Assembly: GCA_009778375.1 (NCBI GenBank)
Contig: WRJW01000186.1
Location: 1 to 9,704, forward strand
DNA length: 9,704 nucleotides
Reading direction: 5' to 3'
Source: Bacteroidota bacterium
GTDB lineage: Bacteria > Bacteroidota > Bacteroidia > Bacteroidales > UBA932
Positions within the stretch are counted from its first letter, which is position 1, and every line of letters begins with the position of its first letter. Below are positions 1 through 6,234 of this stretch, one piece after another. The notes beneath the pieces are model-generated. The model was not told where the DNA came from. It made no database searches and saw only the letters and a list, made by a program, of their open reading frames with translations. The position numbers and the translations under genes are program-made.

Positions 1-663
1 GAGAAGGTATACCAGCACCCCCATCAGAAAGAGTGCTGCCGGCGTATCGGGAGCCGGTCCGGGTTGGGTATGCCCGATCATTTTGGAAAAAATTTCTCCA
101 AACACCCAAATATCCTCAAATACCCAAAACCGGTAGAACAGAACTCCGCCAAAGGGCAACATAACCCCTCCCAAAAAGATCAGCCCCCTGCGCAGGGAGA
201 AAATGCGTAAGACCAAAGCCCCCGCCGCGACCACCAATACCATAATAAAGCCGGGCCAATAAAGCAAGCCGGCGCAGGTGGTAAATAATCCGGCCAAAAA
301 AAGGGGAGCTAATCGCCCCTTGCCTTCTGCAGCTATAAATAAAGTAAACAAACCCGCCTCCGCCAACAAGGCCGACAAAAAAGCAAAAGAAAAAGTCCTG
401 GCTTGAGGATAAGCAAAGACGACGAGGAGGTAAAACCACAGCATCAGGTGTCCGGAACGGTTATAAGAGAGGAAACGCTCTCCTAAACCATAAAGAACCA
501 ACCCATTGACTATGGCCAACCCTATAGCCAACAAGCGGTAGCCGTTGGATGTCGGCACAAGGCCAAAACCAAAAAAATCGGGAAGCCAAAAAATCGTCAA
601 GAGTACCACCGAAAAAAATACGACAGTTGCTCCTTTGGTTCTGTGATGATCCGCCCTCTTCAC
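1..663 (-). CDS. Multi-pass inner-membrane protein, 3' end outside window (DUF6427-like?)
   Basis: An open frame of 221 codons runs uninterrupted from a GTG at 661-663 to the left edge, so the C-terminus is missing. The GTG is the first possible start after the purD stop: the upstream codons in this frame are TAA (the purD stop), AAA, CAG, then GTG. The product is strongly hydrophobic, with likely membrane segments near residues 12-30, 43-62, 71-86, 90-111, 117-134, 137-153, 159-177 and 207-221, and a basic loop (SLRRG) near 156-160. No catalytic motif is visible. Position directly after purD in one transcription unit resembles my recollection of flavobacteria, where DUF6427 membrane proteins sit close to purD; that family name is an inference from context and topology. 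Function is unknown. The shorter frame at 116-439 on the same strand is a shadow of this gene. Confidence 0.8.
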   Translation of the reverse strand, partial: MKRADHHRTKGATVVFFSVVLLTIFWLPDFFGFGLVPTSNGYRLLAIGLAIVNGLVLYGLGERFLSYNRSGHLMLWFYLLVVFAYPQARTFSFAFLSALLAEAGLFTLFIAAEGKGRLAPLFLAGLFTTCAGLLYWPGFIMVLVVAAGALVLRIFSLRRGLIFLGGVMLPFGGVLFYRFWVFEDIWVFGEIFSKMIGHTQPGPAPDTPAALFLMGVLVYLL

Positions 664-669
664 CTGTTT

Positions 670-1941
670 TTAGATTACATCCAAACCAATATCGGTTCGA
701 TAATAAACATCCTTAAAACGTATCCCGCTTAACGCTCGGTAGGCTTGAGACCTTGCCTCCCGCAAATCGGCATGCAGGCCCGTTACCGCCAACACACGCC
801 CTCCCTTTGTCCGGATTACCCCCTCCTCTTCCCGGGTACCTGCATGGAACACCAAGGCATCGGCAACCTGATCCAGACCGGTCACCGGATATCCCTGTGC
901 ATATTCCTGTGGATAACCTCCCGATACCAGCATCACGCTCACCGCTCCTTTCGGAGAGGCCTCCACGGAGGCGTCGACCAATTTTCCCTTAGCCAAGGCG
1001 TCGAGGAGTTCAAGCAAGTCGCTCCGGAGTCTGGGCATGACCACTTCTGTTTCTGGATCGCCCATACGCACATTGTATTCGATCACATAGGGATCTCCTC
1101 CACAATTCATGATACCCACAAATACAAATCCCTTATAATCTATCTCTTCACTTGCCAGCCCTGCAACGGTGGGGCCAATAATCCGTTCTTCTACTTTTTT
1201 CATAAAAGCCTCATCGGCAAAAGGAACCGGAGAGACCGCCCCCATTCCACCCGTATTAAGACCGGTATCTCCCACTCCAATCCGTTTATAATCTTTGGCA
1301 TGGGGAAGGATTTGATAGCTGGTTCCATCGGTAATAAAAAAGAACGACAATTCTATCCCTTCTAAAAATTCCTCTATCACAACTGTATTTCCGGCATCGC
1401 CAAATTTACCCCCTAAAATAGCCCGAATTTCCTCTTTAGCCTCCTGTAAATCAGATAGAATCACCACTCCCTTACCGGCGGCCAAACCATCTGCTTTGAG
1501 AACATAAGGAGGCTTATGTCGCGTCAAATAATCTACTGCTTCAGCCGTTTGTTCTTGAGTAAAAGAGGCATACCCGGCAGTAGGAATGCCGTGTCGCCGC
1601 ATAAAAGCCTTGGCAAAATCTTTGCTCCCCTCCAACTGAGCGCCCCTTGCACCGGGTCCGACTAAAAAACAATCCTTTAAGGCCTCTTCCGAGGAAAAAT
1701 AATCGGCAATCCCCCTGACCAAAGGCTCTTCGGGCCCCACCACTACCATAGAAAGAGCGTAATCCATCACCGCTTGTTTCACTGCTTCAAAATTACACGG
1801 ATCAATCTCCAAATTGTGGGCAAGAGAAGCCGTTCCCGGATTTCCGGGCCCGCAATAAAGCTTGTTTACCAAAGGGCTTTGGCTGATCTTCCAAACTAAG
1901 GCGTGCTCCCTGCCGCCCGATCCCAACACCAATACATTCAT
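670..1941 (-). CDS. purD: Phosphoribosylamine--glycine ligase (GAR synthetase)
   Basis: This cytoplasmic ATP-grasp enzyme makes glycinamide ribonucleotide from phosphoribosylamine, glycine and ATP, an early step of de novo purine synthesis. The 423-residue product has the usual full length for bacterial PurD. Visible motifs in order: the N-terminal dinucleotide-like loop LGSGGREHA (6-14), GPGNPGT (31-37), VVGPEEPL (67-74), the ATP-grasp lysine segment LKADGLAAGKGVV (148-160), EEFLEGIE (190-197), the glycine-rich TGLNTGGMGA (226-235), and the metal-binding EYNVRMGDPETE (288-299). All key regions are intact. The ATG at 1939-1941 lies 2 bases after the deacetylase stop, so the two genes are almost certainly co-transcribed. 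Nothing in the leader suggests a purine riboswitch. Confidence 0.98.
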   Translation of the reverse strand: MNVLVLGSGGREHALVWKISQSPLVNKLYCGPGNPGTASLAHNLEIDPCNFEAVKQAVMDYALSMVVVGPEEPLVRGIADYFSSEEALKDCFLVGPGARGAQLEGSKDFAKAFMRRHGIPTAGYASFTQEQTAEAVDYLTRHKPPYVLKADGLAAGKGVVILSDLQEAKEEIRAILGGKFGDAGNTVVIEEFLEGIELSFFFITDGTSYQILPHAKDYKRIGVGDTGLNTGGMGAVSPVPFADEAFMKKVEERIIGPTVAGLASEEIDYKGFVFVGIMNCGGDPYVIEYNVRMGDPETEVVMPRLRSDLLELLDALAKGKLVDASVEASPKGAVSVMLVSGGYPQEYAQGYPVTGLDQVADALVFHAGTREEEGVIRTKGGRVLAVTGLHADLREARSQAYRALSGIRFKDVYYRTDIGLDVI

Positions 1942-1943
1942 AC

Positions 1944-2555
1944 TTATAATTCTATAGATTTAGCACTCCAACCCCGTTCTCTCAAGGTTCTCAACACCAA
2001 AGGCAATGCATACCAGAGATTTTGAGAACTTTTTACCGAATCGTGAAAGACCACTATTGACCCCGGCCGCATATCCCGTATCACACGTTTGGCGCAACGT
2101 TTGCGCGAGAGGGAACGACTGTAATCCTGACTCAGTACATTCCACATAATAATCCGGTACCGCTCGTTCAACATCTTGGCCTGATTTGGGGTGATCCTGC
2201 CGTAAGGAGGCCTGAACAGATTATTTTCTATGAATGCTGCCGCCGTATCCACATCTCTAAGGTAAGCATCGGTTTCCATTCCCCACCCCTTAAGGTGGCT
2301 GTAGGAGTGATTGCCCGTGGCATGGCCCCTCCGGATAATATCGGCATACAGGTCTGGGAACATTTCTACGTTTTTACCCAAACAAAAAAAAGTAGCCTTG
2401 GCATTATATTTGTCCAACATATCCAACACCCAAGGGGTCATTTCGGGAGAGGGTCCGTCGTCAAAGGTAAGAAACAGGCCGTTTTGCTCGTTGGGAAAGT
2501 GCCAAATCAAGGAGGGGTATATCCGTCTGAGCAAAGGTGGAGGTCTAAAAAGCAT
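1944..2555 (-). CDS. Polysaccharide deacetylase family protein (NodB/CE4 domain)
   Basis: The 203-residue product is essentially one NodB-homology domain of carbohydrate esterase family 4, metal-dependent enzymes that remove N- or O-acetyl groups from peptidoglycan, chitin or xylan. All expected motifs are present: TFDDGP (30-35), with D32 as likely catalytic base and D33 as metal ligand; HSYSH (83-87) with metal ligands H83 and H87; RPPY (115-118); MWNVLSQDYS (137-146); and VVFHDS (168-173) with H171. The family name is secure, the substrate is not. No signal peptide or membrane anchor is visible: the N-terminus (MLFRPPPLLRRIYPSLIW) is basic and only weakly hydrophobic, so the protein may be cytoplasmic or exported by an unusual route. 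It is first in a leftward operon with purD and a membrane protein, and a -7 box lies 22 bases upstream of its ATG. Confidence 0.93.
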   Translation of the reverse strand: MLFRPPPLLRRIYPSLIWHFPNEQNGLFLTFDDGPSPEMTPWVLDMLDKYNAKATFFCLGKNVEMFPDLYADIIRRGHATGNHSYSHLKGWGMETDAYLRDVDTAAAFIENNLFRPPYGRITPNQAKMLNERYRIIMWNVLSQDYSRSLSRKRCAKRVIRDMRPGSIVVFHDSVKSSQNLWYALPLVLRTLRERGWSAKSIEL

Positions 2556-2573
2556 AGTCTAAATATCTACTGA

Positions 2574-2606
2574 ATTGCAAATATAAAAAGAAAAAACGTA
2601 CTTTTG
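2574..2606 (+). promoter_or_regulatory. Bacteroidota promoter for the lipoprotein-radical SAM-dtd-deoC operon
   Basis: TACTTTTG at 2599-2606 matches the TAnnTTTG -7 consensus exactly, and ATTG at 2574-2577 resembles the TTTG -33 element with a 21-base spacer, within the usual range. Transcription would begin near 2612, giving a leader of under 20 bases before the ATG at 2630. The same 9-mer (TACTTTTGC) recurs upstream of lysA. The -33 TTG abuts the opposite-strand -7 box, forming the palindrome TTGCAA at 2575-2580. Confidence 0.65.
2578..2585 (-). promoter_or_regulatory. Bacteroidota -7 box for the deacetylase-purD operon
   Basis: On the minus strand this reads TATATTTG, an exact match to the TAnnTTTG -7 consensus of Bacteroidota housekeeping promoters. 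It sits 22 bases upstream of the deacetylase ATG, which leaves a short leader. No TTTG-like -33 element is found at the expected distance (about 2605-2609 on the plus strand), so the promoter may be weak or activator dependent. The call is from sequence match alone. Confidence 0.55.
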
Positions 2607-2629
2607 CCTCTGATTACACGGATCGTTTC

Positions 2630-3145
2630 ATGAAGTTATCCCAAATTATCCTGACGGGCTGCCTGACGCTGACCCTCTCCTGCAATAAAGTGCCTATTCC
2701 CTTGGAGCCGTTGGCCGAAATCATGGCAGAGATGTTCGTCATTGACCAAAGGATTCAGGATGAACCGAATCTCTCCTCCATAGCCGATACCGCCGATGTA
2801 TACGCCGCAGTACTCAAAAATCACCGATACACACCGGAAGATTTTCTCCGTTCTGTCCGGTACCATGCCCGTAATCCCGAAAAATTTAAAAAAGCCCTCC
2901 AACAACAACGCGACTTGATATCCGCCCAAAGAACAGCGCTGGAGCGTCAATGGGAAAAGCTTCACCAAACAATCGATGCTTATCCCCCCTTTCCTCCCGA
3001 TTCGCTCCTAAGTTCCCCCTCCTTTCTACGCCTTATTGCCCCCTCCTTTTTACGCTTTCGTTCGCCCCTTGACACCCTCCCCCCTTTCCTTTTCTATACC
3101 CCTCCAAAACAAGATACCACCGCCTTATGCGCTTTCACCAAATAG
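2630..3145 (+). CDS. Putative DUF4296-family lipoprotein
   Basis: The 171-residue product starts with a basic residue and a hydrophobic stretch ending in a likely lipobox: C18 in TLTLSC, followed by N19. A second cysteine at C11 has a better-looking LTGC box, but only ten residues precede it, which is short for a signal peptide. The middle part, EPLAEIMAEMFVIDQRI (about 26-42) followed by VYAAVLKNHRYTPEDFLRSV (58-77) and RNPEKFKKAL (81-90), matches the layout I know for DUF4296, a helical domain nearly confined to Bacteroidota and of unknown function. Residues 95-115 look like a continued helix. The C-terminal part from about 117 is rich in P, F, L and S, carries an 8-residue tandem repeat, and is coded by pyrimidine-rich DNA. 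The last 19 bases overlap the next gene in another frame. It is first in its operon. Confidence 0.75.
   Translation: MKLSQIILTGCLTLTLSCNKVPIPLEPLAEIMAEMFVIDQRIQDEPNLSSIADTADVYAAVLKNHRYTPEDFLRSVRYHARNPEKFKKALQQQRDLISAQRTALERQWEKLHQTIDAYPPFPPDSLLSSPSFLRLIAPSFLRFRSPLDTLPPFLFYTPPKQDTTALCAFTK
3015..3062 (+). repeat. Imperfect 24-bp tandem repeat inside the lipoprotein gene
   Basis: Two adjacent 24-base units (3015-3038 and 3039-3062) share 19 of 24 positions, and 18 of the first 20 (CCCCCTCCTTTYTACGCYTT). The period is eight codons, so the frame is kept and the protein repeats as PSFLRLIA then PSFLRFRS. The flanks to about 3110 remain C/T-rich, with further CCCCCCTTTCC-like runs, suggesting slippage-prone low-complexity growth of the C-terminal coding region. 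Confidence 0.8.
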
Positions 3146-3894
3146 TATACGGCCCCATACAGAGCAGGCGACTTGGCCGCTCTCTGGGGGTAAACCTTTT
3201 GCCTGCCAGAGGGAAATGGTGCACTTTTGACTGTATCTACTGCGAATGCGGCTGGAACTCCGATGGAATAAAAGATAAGCGCCTCCCTTCAAAAGAAGAG
3301 GTAGCGCAGGCATTGGAACTAAAAATCATTGAATTAGCCAACCAAAACCACCTGCCCGACACCATCACCTTTTCCGGCAACGGAGAACCCACGCTGCATC
3401 CTGATTTTAAGTCTATTATTGAGGCAACCATCTCCTTGCGCAACTACTATGCACCTGACTCCAAGATATGTGTGCTATCCAATGCTACCCAACTCCACCG
3501 ACCCGATGTGTTCCAAGCCCTGTGGATGGCCGACACACGTATTTTAAAAATTGATTCGGCTTTTCCTCAAACCGTATCTATTATTGATCAACCATCTGTT
3601 GGCTACGACCTTGCAAAAACAATAGAAGCCATCAAAAGATTTGAGGGGGATTTTAGCCTGCAAACCATCTTTTTGCGGGGGAACCATCGGGGAAAAAGTA
3701 TAGACAACACCACACCCGACGAACAGGCGGCATGGATGGCTCTGGTTAAAAAATTGCACCCCAAAGAGGTGATGATTTACACCATAGACCGACCCACGCC
3801 AGCCGTAAACCTGAGCAAAGTACCCCTTTTTGAACTGAGGAACATAGCAGACGAGGTGGCCGCCTTAGGCATAACCGTACAGATAGCCGGATAA
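3127..3894 (+). CDS. Radical SAM protein, COG0731-like, function unknown
   Basis: The 255-residue product has a canonical radical SAM cluster motif, CTFDCIYC, with C32, C36 and C39 as likely [4Fe-4S] ligands; C41 follows at once (YCECGW). It begins with YGPIQSRRLGRSLGVNLLP (8-26), a signature I associate with COG0731-type radical SAM proteins, which include wyosine-synthesis relatives. The SAM-contacting segment TFSGNGEPTLHPDF (81-94) is present, as are VLSNAT (116-121), ILKIDSAF (139-146), TIFLRG (180-185) and MIYTIDRPTP (216-225). No second cluster or SPASM domain is seen. Its substrate is unknown, and wyosine synthesis should not be assumed in a bacterium. The ATG at 3127 lies inside the lipoprotein gene, 19 bases before that gene ends, so translation may be coupled. 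Starting further downstream would remove conserved residues. Confidence 0.88.
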   Translation: MRFHQIVYGPIQSRRLGRSLGVNLLPARGKWCTFDCIYCECGWNSDGIKDKRLPSKEEVAQALELKIIELANQNHLPDTITFSGNGEPTLHPDFKSIIEATISLRNYYAPDSKICVLSNATQLHRPDVFQALWMADTRILKIDSAFPQTVSIIDQPSVGYDLAKTIEAIKRFEGDFSLQTIFLRGNHRGKSIDNTTPDEQAAWMALVKKLHPKEVMIYTIDRPTPAVNLSKVPLFELRNIADEVAALGITVQIAG

Positions 3895-3898
3895 TATT

Positions 3899-4366
3899 AT
3901 GAGAATAGTCATACAACGCGTTACACAAGCCTCCGTATCGGTAAGCAAAAACTGCATCGGCCAAATCGGCAAAGGGCTGCTGCTGCTTGCGGGTTTTGAA
4001 GCCGCAGATACAGAAGATGATTTAGCCTGGATCTCAAAAAAAACCCTTCAACTCCGTATTTTTGACGACGAAAACGGGGTGATGAACCGCTCCATCGAAG
4101 AGGTGGAGGGCACGAGCAAAGATACGGGCCTGTTAATTATCAGCCAATTTACCCTGCATGCCGCTACAAAAAAAGGGAACCGCCCCTCCTACATCCGCGC
4201 CGCTCCACCGCAAATAGCCATCCCGCTATACGAATCTTTTATCCGGCAACTTCGCCGCCAATATGCAGGAAAAATCGAAACCGGCCAATTTGGGGCCGAG
4301 ATGGAGGTATGCCTTACCAACGACGGCCCCGTGACCATCATCATTGACAGTAAAAATAAAGAATAA
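3899..4366 (+). CDS. dtd: D-aminoacyl-tRNA deacylase
   Basis: Dtd hydrolyses D-amino acids (and glycine mischarged on tRNA-Ala) from tRNAs in the cytoplasm, protecting translation from wrong-handed residues. The 155-residue product is close to the usual 145-150. Both family signatures are intact: SQFTLHA (82-88) and NDGPVT (141-146), the latter carrying the Gly-cisPro pair (G143-P144) that acts as the chirality filter in the dimer interface. Other conserved stretches are MRIVIQRV at the N-terminus, KKGNRPSY (91-98) and ETGQFGAEMEV (127-137). The ATG follows the radical SAM stop by 4 bases and the stop is 1 base before the deoC ATG, so it is co-transcribed with both. In Bacteroides I recall a MazG-type pyrophosphohydrolase between dtd and deoC; none is present here. 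Confidence 0.97.
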   Translation: MRIVIQRVTQASVSVSKNCIGQIGKGLLLLAGFEAADTEDDLAWISKKTLQLRIFDDENGVMNRSIEEVEGTSKDTGLLIISQFTLHAATKKGNRPSYIRAAPPQIAIPLYESFIRQLRRQYAGKIETGQFGAEMEVCLTNDGPVTIIIDSKNKE

Positions 4367-4367
4367 G

Positions 4368-5150
4368 ATGTCCTACCCTGCCGAATCGCTCAGAACTTGC
4401 CTGAGTTGCATAGACCTGACCTCGCTCAACGCCACCGATACAGACGCCAAGATCATGGCTATGGCCCAAAAAGCGAATGAATTTCCGCAACAATTCCCCG
4501 ATATGCCGCAAATTGCCGCCCTCTGCGTCTACCCCTCTTTTACCTCCGTTTTACGTAAAACTTTGACGGTAAGAGGAGTACGCATTGCCGTTACGGGAGG
4601 CGGCTTTCCCGCCGCTCAAACCTTTTTGTCCGTTAAAATTCAAGAATGCAGCATGGCCGTAGAGGAAGGGGCGGACGAAGTAGACATAGTCCTCTCGTTA
4701 AACTCTTTTTTATCGGAAGATTATGCCCGAACCGGAGATGACATCAGCGCCATAAAAGAGGCCATTGGCCATGCCCATCTTAAAGTGATTTTAGAGAGCG
4801 GAGCCTTGGCATCGCCTCCGCTCATTGCCCATGCAAGCCGTATTGCCATGGAGGCCGGAGCCGATTTTATCAAAACCTCTACCGGAAAAAGCGAACCCGC
4901 TGCTACCCCTCAAGCTGCCGCCGTTATGTGTCGGGAAATCCTTAAATACTATCAGAAAACGGGCAAAAAAATAGGATTCAAACCCGCAGGCGGCATCCAG
5001 ACCCCCGATGAGGCCCTTCTCTATTACTCCATTGTATCCGAAATCCTTGGTTCCGAATGGCTCCATCCCTCCCTCTTTCGCATCGGCGCCAGCCGCCTCG
5101 CCAACAACCTCCTCAGCGCCCTGCACCACCAAACGGTTGCCTACTTTTGA
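4368..5150 (+). CDS. deoC: Deoxyribose-phosphate aldolase
   Basis: DeoC is a cytoplasmic class I aldolase that splits 2-deoxyribose 5-phosphate into glyceraldehyde 3-phosphate and acetaldehyde, the last step in use of deoxynucleosides. From the ATG at 4368 the protein is 260 residues, matching the E. coli enzyme (259). The catalytic set is visible: D106 in ADEVDIV, the Schiff-base lysine K169 in DFIKTSTGK, and K205 in GFKPAGGI. The C-terminal RIGASRLANNLL (238-249) is the usual phosphate-side segment. A TTG at 4344 in the same frame would add eight residues but lies within dtd and is not needed. The ATG sits 1 base past the dtd stop behind an A-rich stretch typical of Bacteroidota starts. The stop codon abuts the stop of the converging gene. 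Confidence 0.97.
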   Translation: MSYPAESLRTCLSCIDLTSLNATDTDAKIMAMAQKANEFPQQFPDMPQIAALCVYPSFTSVLRKTLTVRGVRIAVTGGGFPAAQTFLSVKIQECSMAVEEGADEVDIVLSLNSFLSEDYARTGDDISAIKEAIGHAHLKVILESGALASPPLIAHASRIAMEAGADFIKTSTGKSEPAATPQAAAVMCREILKYYQKTGKKIGFKPAGGIQTPDEALLYYSIVSEILGSEWLHPSLFRIGASRLANNLLSALHHQTVAYF

Positions 5151-6182
5151 TCAGGCATACAACTTTGCCCACCCATACTTTTGGCGCTTTTTCCAGTCGC
5201 CTTTGTGGTAGGCATAACTGACGATCAACGGCACAACCGTAGTAGCTTCGGCGTAGACCATCTGCTCGTGCACCGTGTTTACCTTACCCCATGAAGAGGC
5301 CTCTTTAAGGGTAGAGCTGGAACAGGCACCGTCCCGCACATCGGCTACGGTAATCTGTATGGCATACTGGTGCATAGGTACGTCAATGCCCATACATTCG
5401 GCGCACACCACCGTATCCTGCGCAAAGTTTTTGGGAACGCCGCCCCCCACCATAAACAAGCCGCTCGTTTTGGCTCTGAGTTTAATCTCGGTCAACTCCC
5501 TAAAATCGGCTACCGAATCGATCGTCAAATAGGGTTTGCCCTCTTTCATGCGGCCCAACTGATGCAATACCAAGCCAAAACCGGCGCTGCAATCCGAAAA
5601 AGCAGGCACAAAAATCGGAACCTGATGCTCGTAGCACGTTTGGATCAGCGAATTTTTCTTTTTGGAGTGTACCGTGAGCCATTTGCCCAACTCCTCAATA
5701 AACGCTCGGGAAGAATAGGGGCGAGCCTCTAACGAATCGGCCACCTCTTTAATGGTACGGTCGCAATCCTGCAACTCCTCTTCATCTATAAAGGTATCGT
5801 AAATCCGGTCAATATAGTTTTTGCGGAGGAGCGCGTCGTCTATAAAAGGAGTTCCCCTATAATGTTTGTAACCCAAGGCCTCAAAAAAATCCATATCAAT
5901 AATCGAAGCGCCGGTAGAGACCACGCAATCAATCATATTGTAGCGTATCATATCTACATAAACCTGCATACACCCTCCGGCGCTGGTACTTCCGGCAAGG
6001 GTCAGCCAGTTGGTGCAGTCGGGGTCGTTAATCATCAATTGCAGGATATCCGCAGCTGAGGCGGTATCTCGCGAAGAAAAAGACATTTCGCGCATGGCGT
6101 CGATTAGTGGAACGGCATCAATCTTTGAAATATCAATATGTTGCACAATGTCCTTGAGGAGTTCTTTTTTTGTTGGTTTCAT
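5151..6182 (-). CDS. Deoxyhypusine synthase-family protein
   Basis: The 343-residue product belongs to the deoxyhypusine synthase fold family (COG1899). In eukaryotes and archaea these enzymes use NAD and spermidine to move an aminobutyl group to a lysine of eIF5A. Matching segments are TLAGSTSAGG (61-70), VVSTGASIIDMDF (87-99), PAFSDCSAGFGL (193-204), MVGGGVPKNFAQD (244-256) and EASSWGKV (294-301), where K300 aligns with the catalytic lysine of the human enzyme (K329) and W298 and E294 with its conserved neighbours. Bacteria normally lack eIF5A, so the true acceptor is probably different; a polyamine reaction such as homospermidine formation (known for plant relatives) is a reasonable inference only. 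It is a single-gene unit, divergent from lysA and convergent with deoC. The ATG at 6180-6182 is preceded by a -7 box 24 bases upstream. Confidence 0.92.
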   Translation of the reverse strand: MKPTKKELLKDIVQHIDISKIDAVPLIDAMREMSFSSRDTASAADILQLMINDPDCTNWLTLAGSTSAGGCMQVYVDMIRYNMIDCVVSTGASIIDMDFFEALGYKHYRGTPFIDDALLRKNYIDRIYDTFIDEEELQDCDRTIKEVADSLEARPYSSRAFIEELGKWLTVHSKKKNSLIQTCYEHQVPIFVPAFSDCSAGFGLVLHQLGRMKEGKPYLTIDSVADFRELTEIKLRAKTSGLFMVGGGVPKNFAQDTVVCAECMGIDVPMHQYAIQITVADVRDGACSSSTLKEASSWGKVNTVHEQMVYAEATTVVPLIVSYAYHKGDWKKRQKYGWAKLYA

Positions 6183-6205
6183 GGCTTTACGGTTTTATAA
6201 TCAGG

Positions 6206-6213
6206 CAAAGGTA
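6206..6213 (-). promoter_or_regulatory. -7 box for the deoxyhypusine synthase-like gene
   Basis: On the minus strand this reads TACCTTTG, an exact TAnnTTTG match, ending 24 bases before the ATG at 6180-6182. I see no TTTG-like -33 element at the expected place (about 6233-6237 on the plus strand, where the lysA -7 box begins). The assignment rests on motif and position only. Confidence 0.55.
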
Positions 6214-6234
6214 GCCATTTTGTATAAAAAGTAT

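Noticed and set aside
745..1365. 206-codon open frame on the plus strand, opposite purD
   Set aside because: It is antisense to a fully conserved purD, has no recognisable domain or promoter, and its residue mix (many H, P, S, I) is typical of the shadow of a coding strand.
2295..2573. Plus-strand open frames of 83-92 codons opposite the deacetylase
   Set aside because: They are antisense to conserved NodB motifs, have no recognisable domain, and end in the promoter region.
4344..4367. TTG start for deoC eight codons upstream
   Set aside because: It lies inside dtd and adds residues not needed by the family; the ATG at 4368 gives the usual length.
5136..5161. Possible hairpin at the deoC/DHS-like junction as a bidirectional terminator
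   Set aside because: Only a five-pair stem with a ten-base loop and no U-tract; too weak to call a terminator.
5142..5183. Two further TACTTTTG strings (5142-5149 and 5176-5183, plus strand)
   Set aside because: They match the -7 consensus but lie in coding sequence, have no -33 element at the right distance and would only drive antisense RNA; probably chance.
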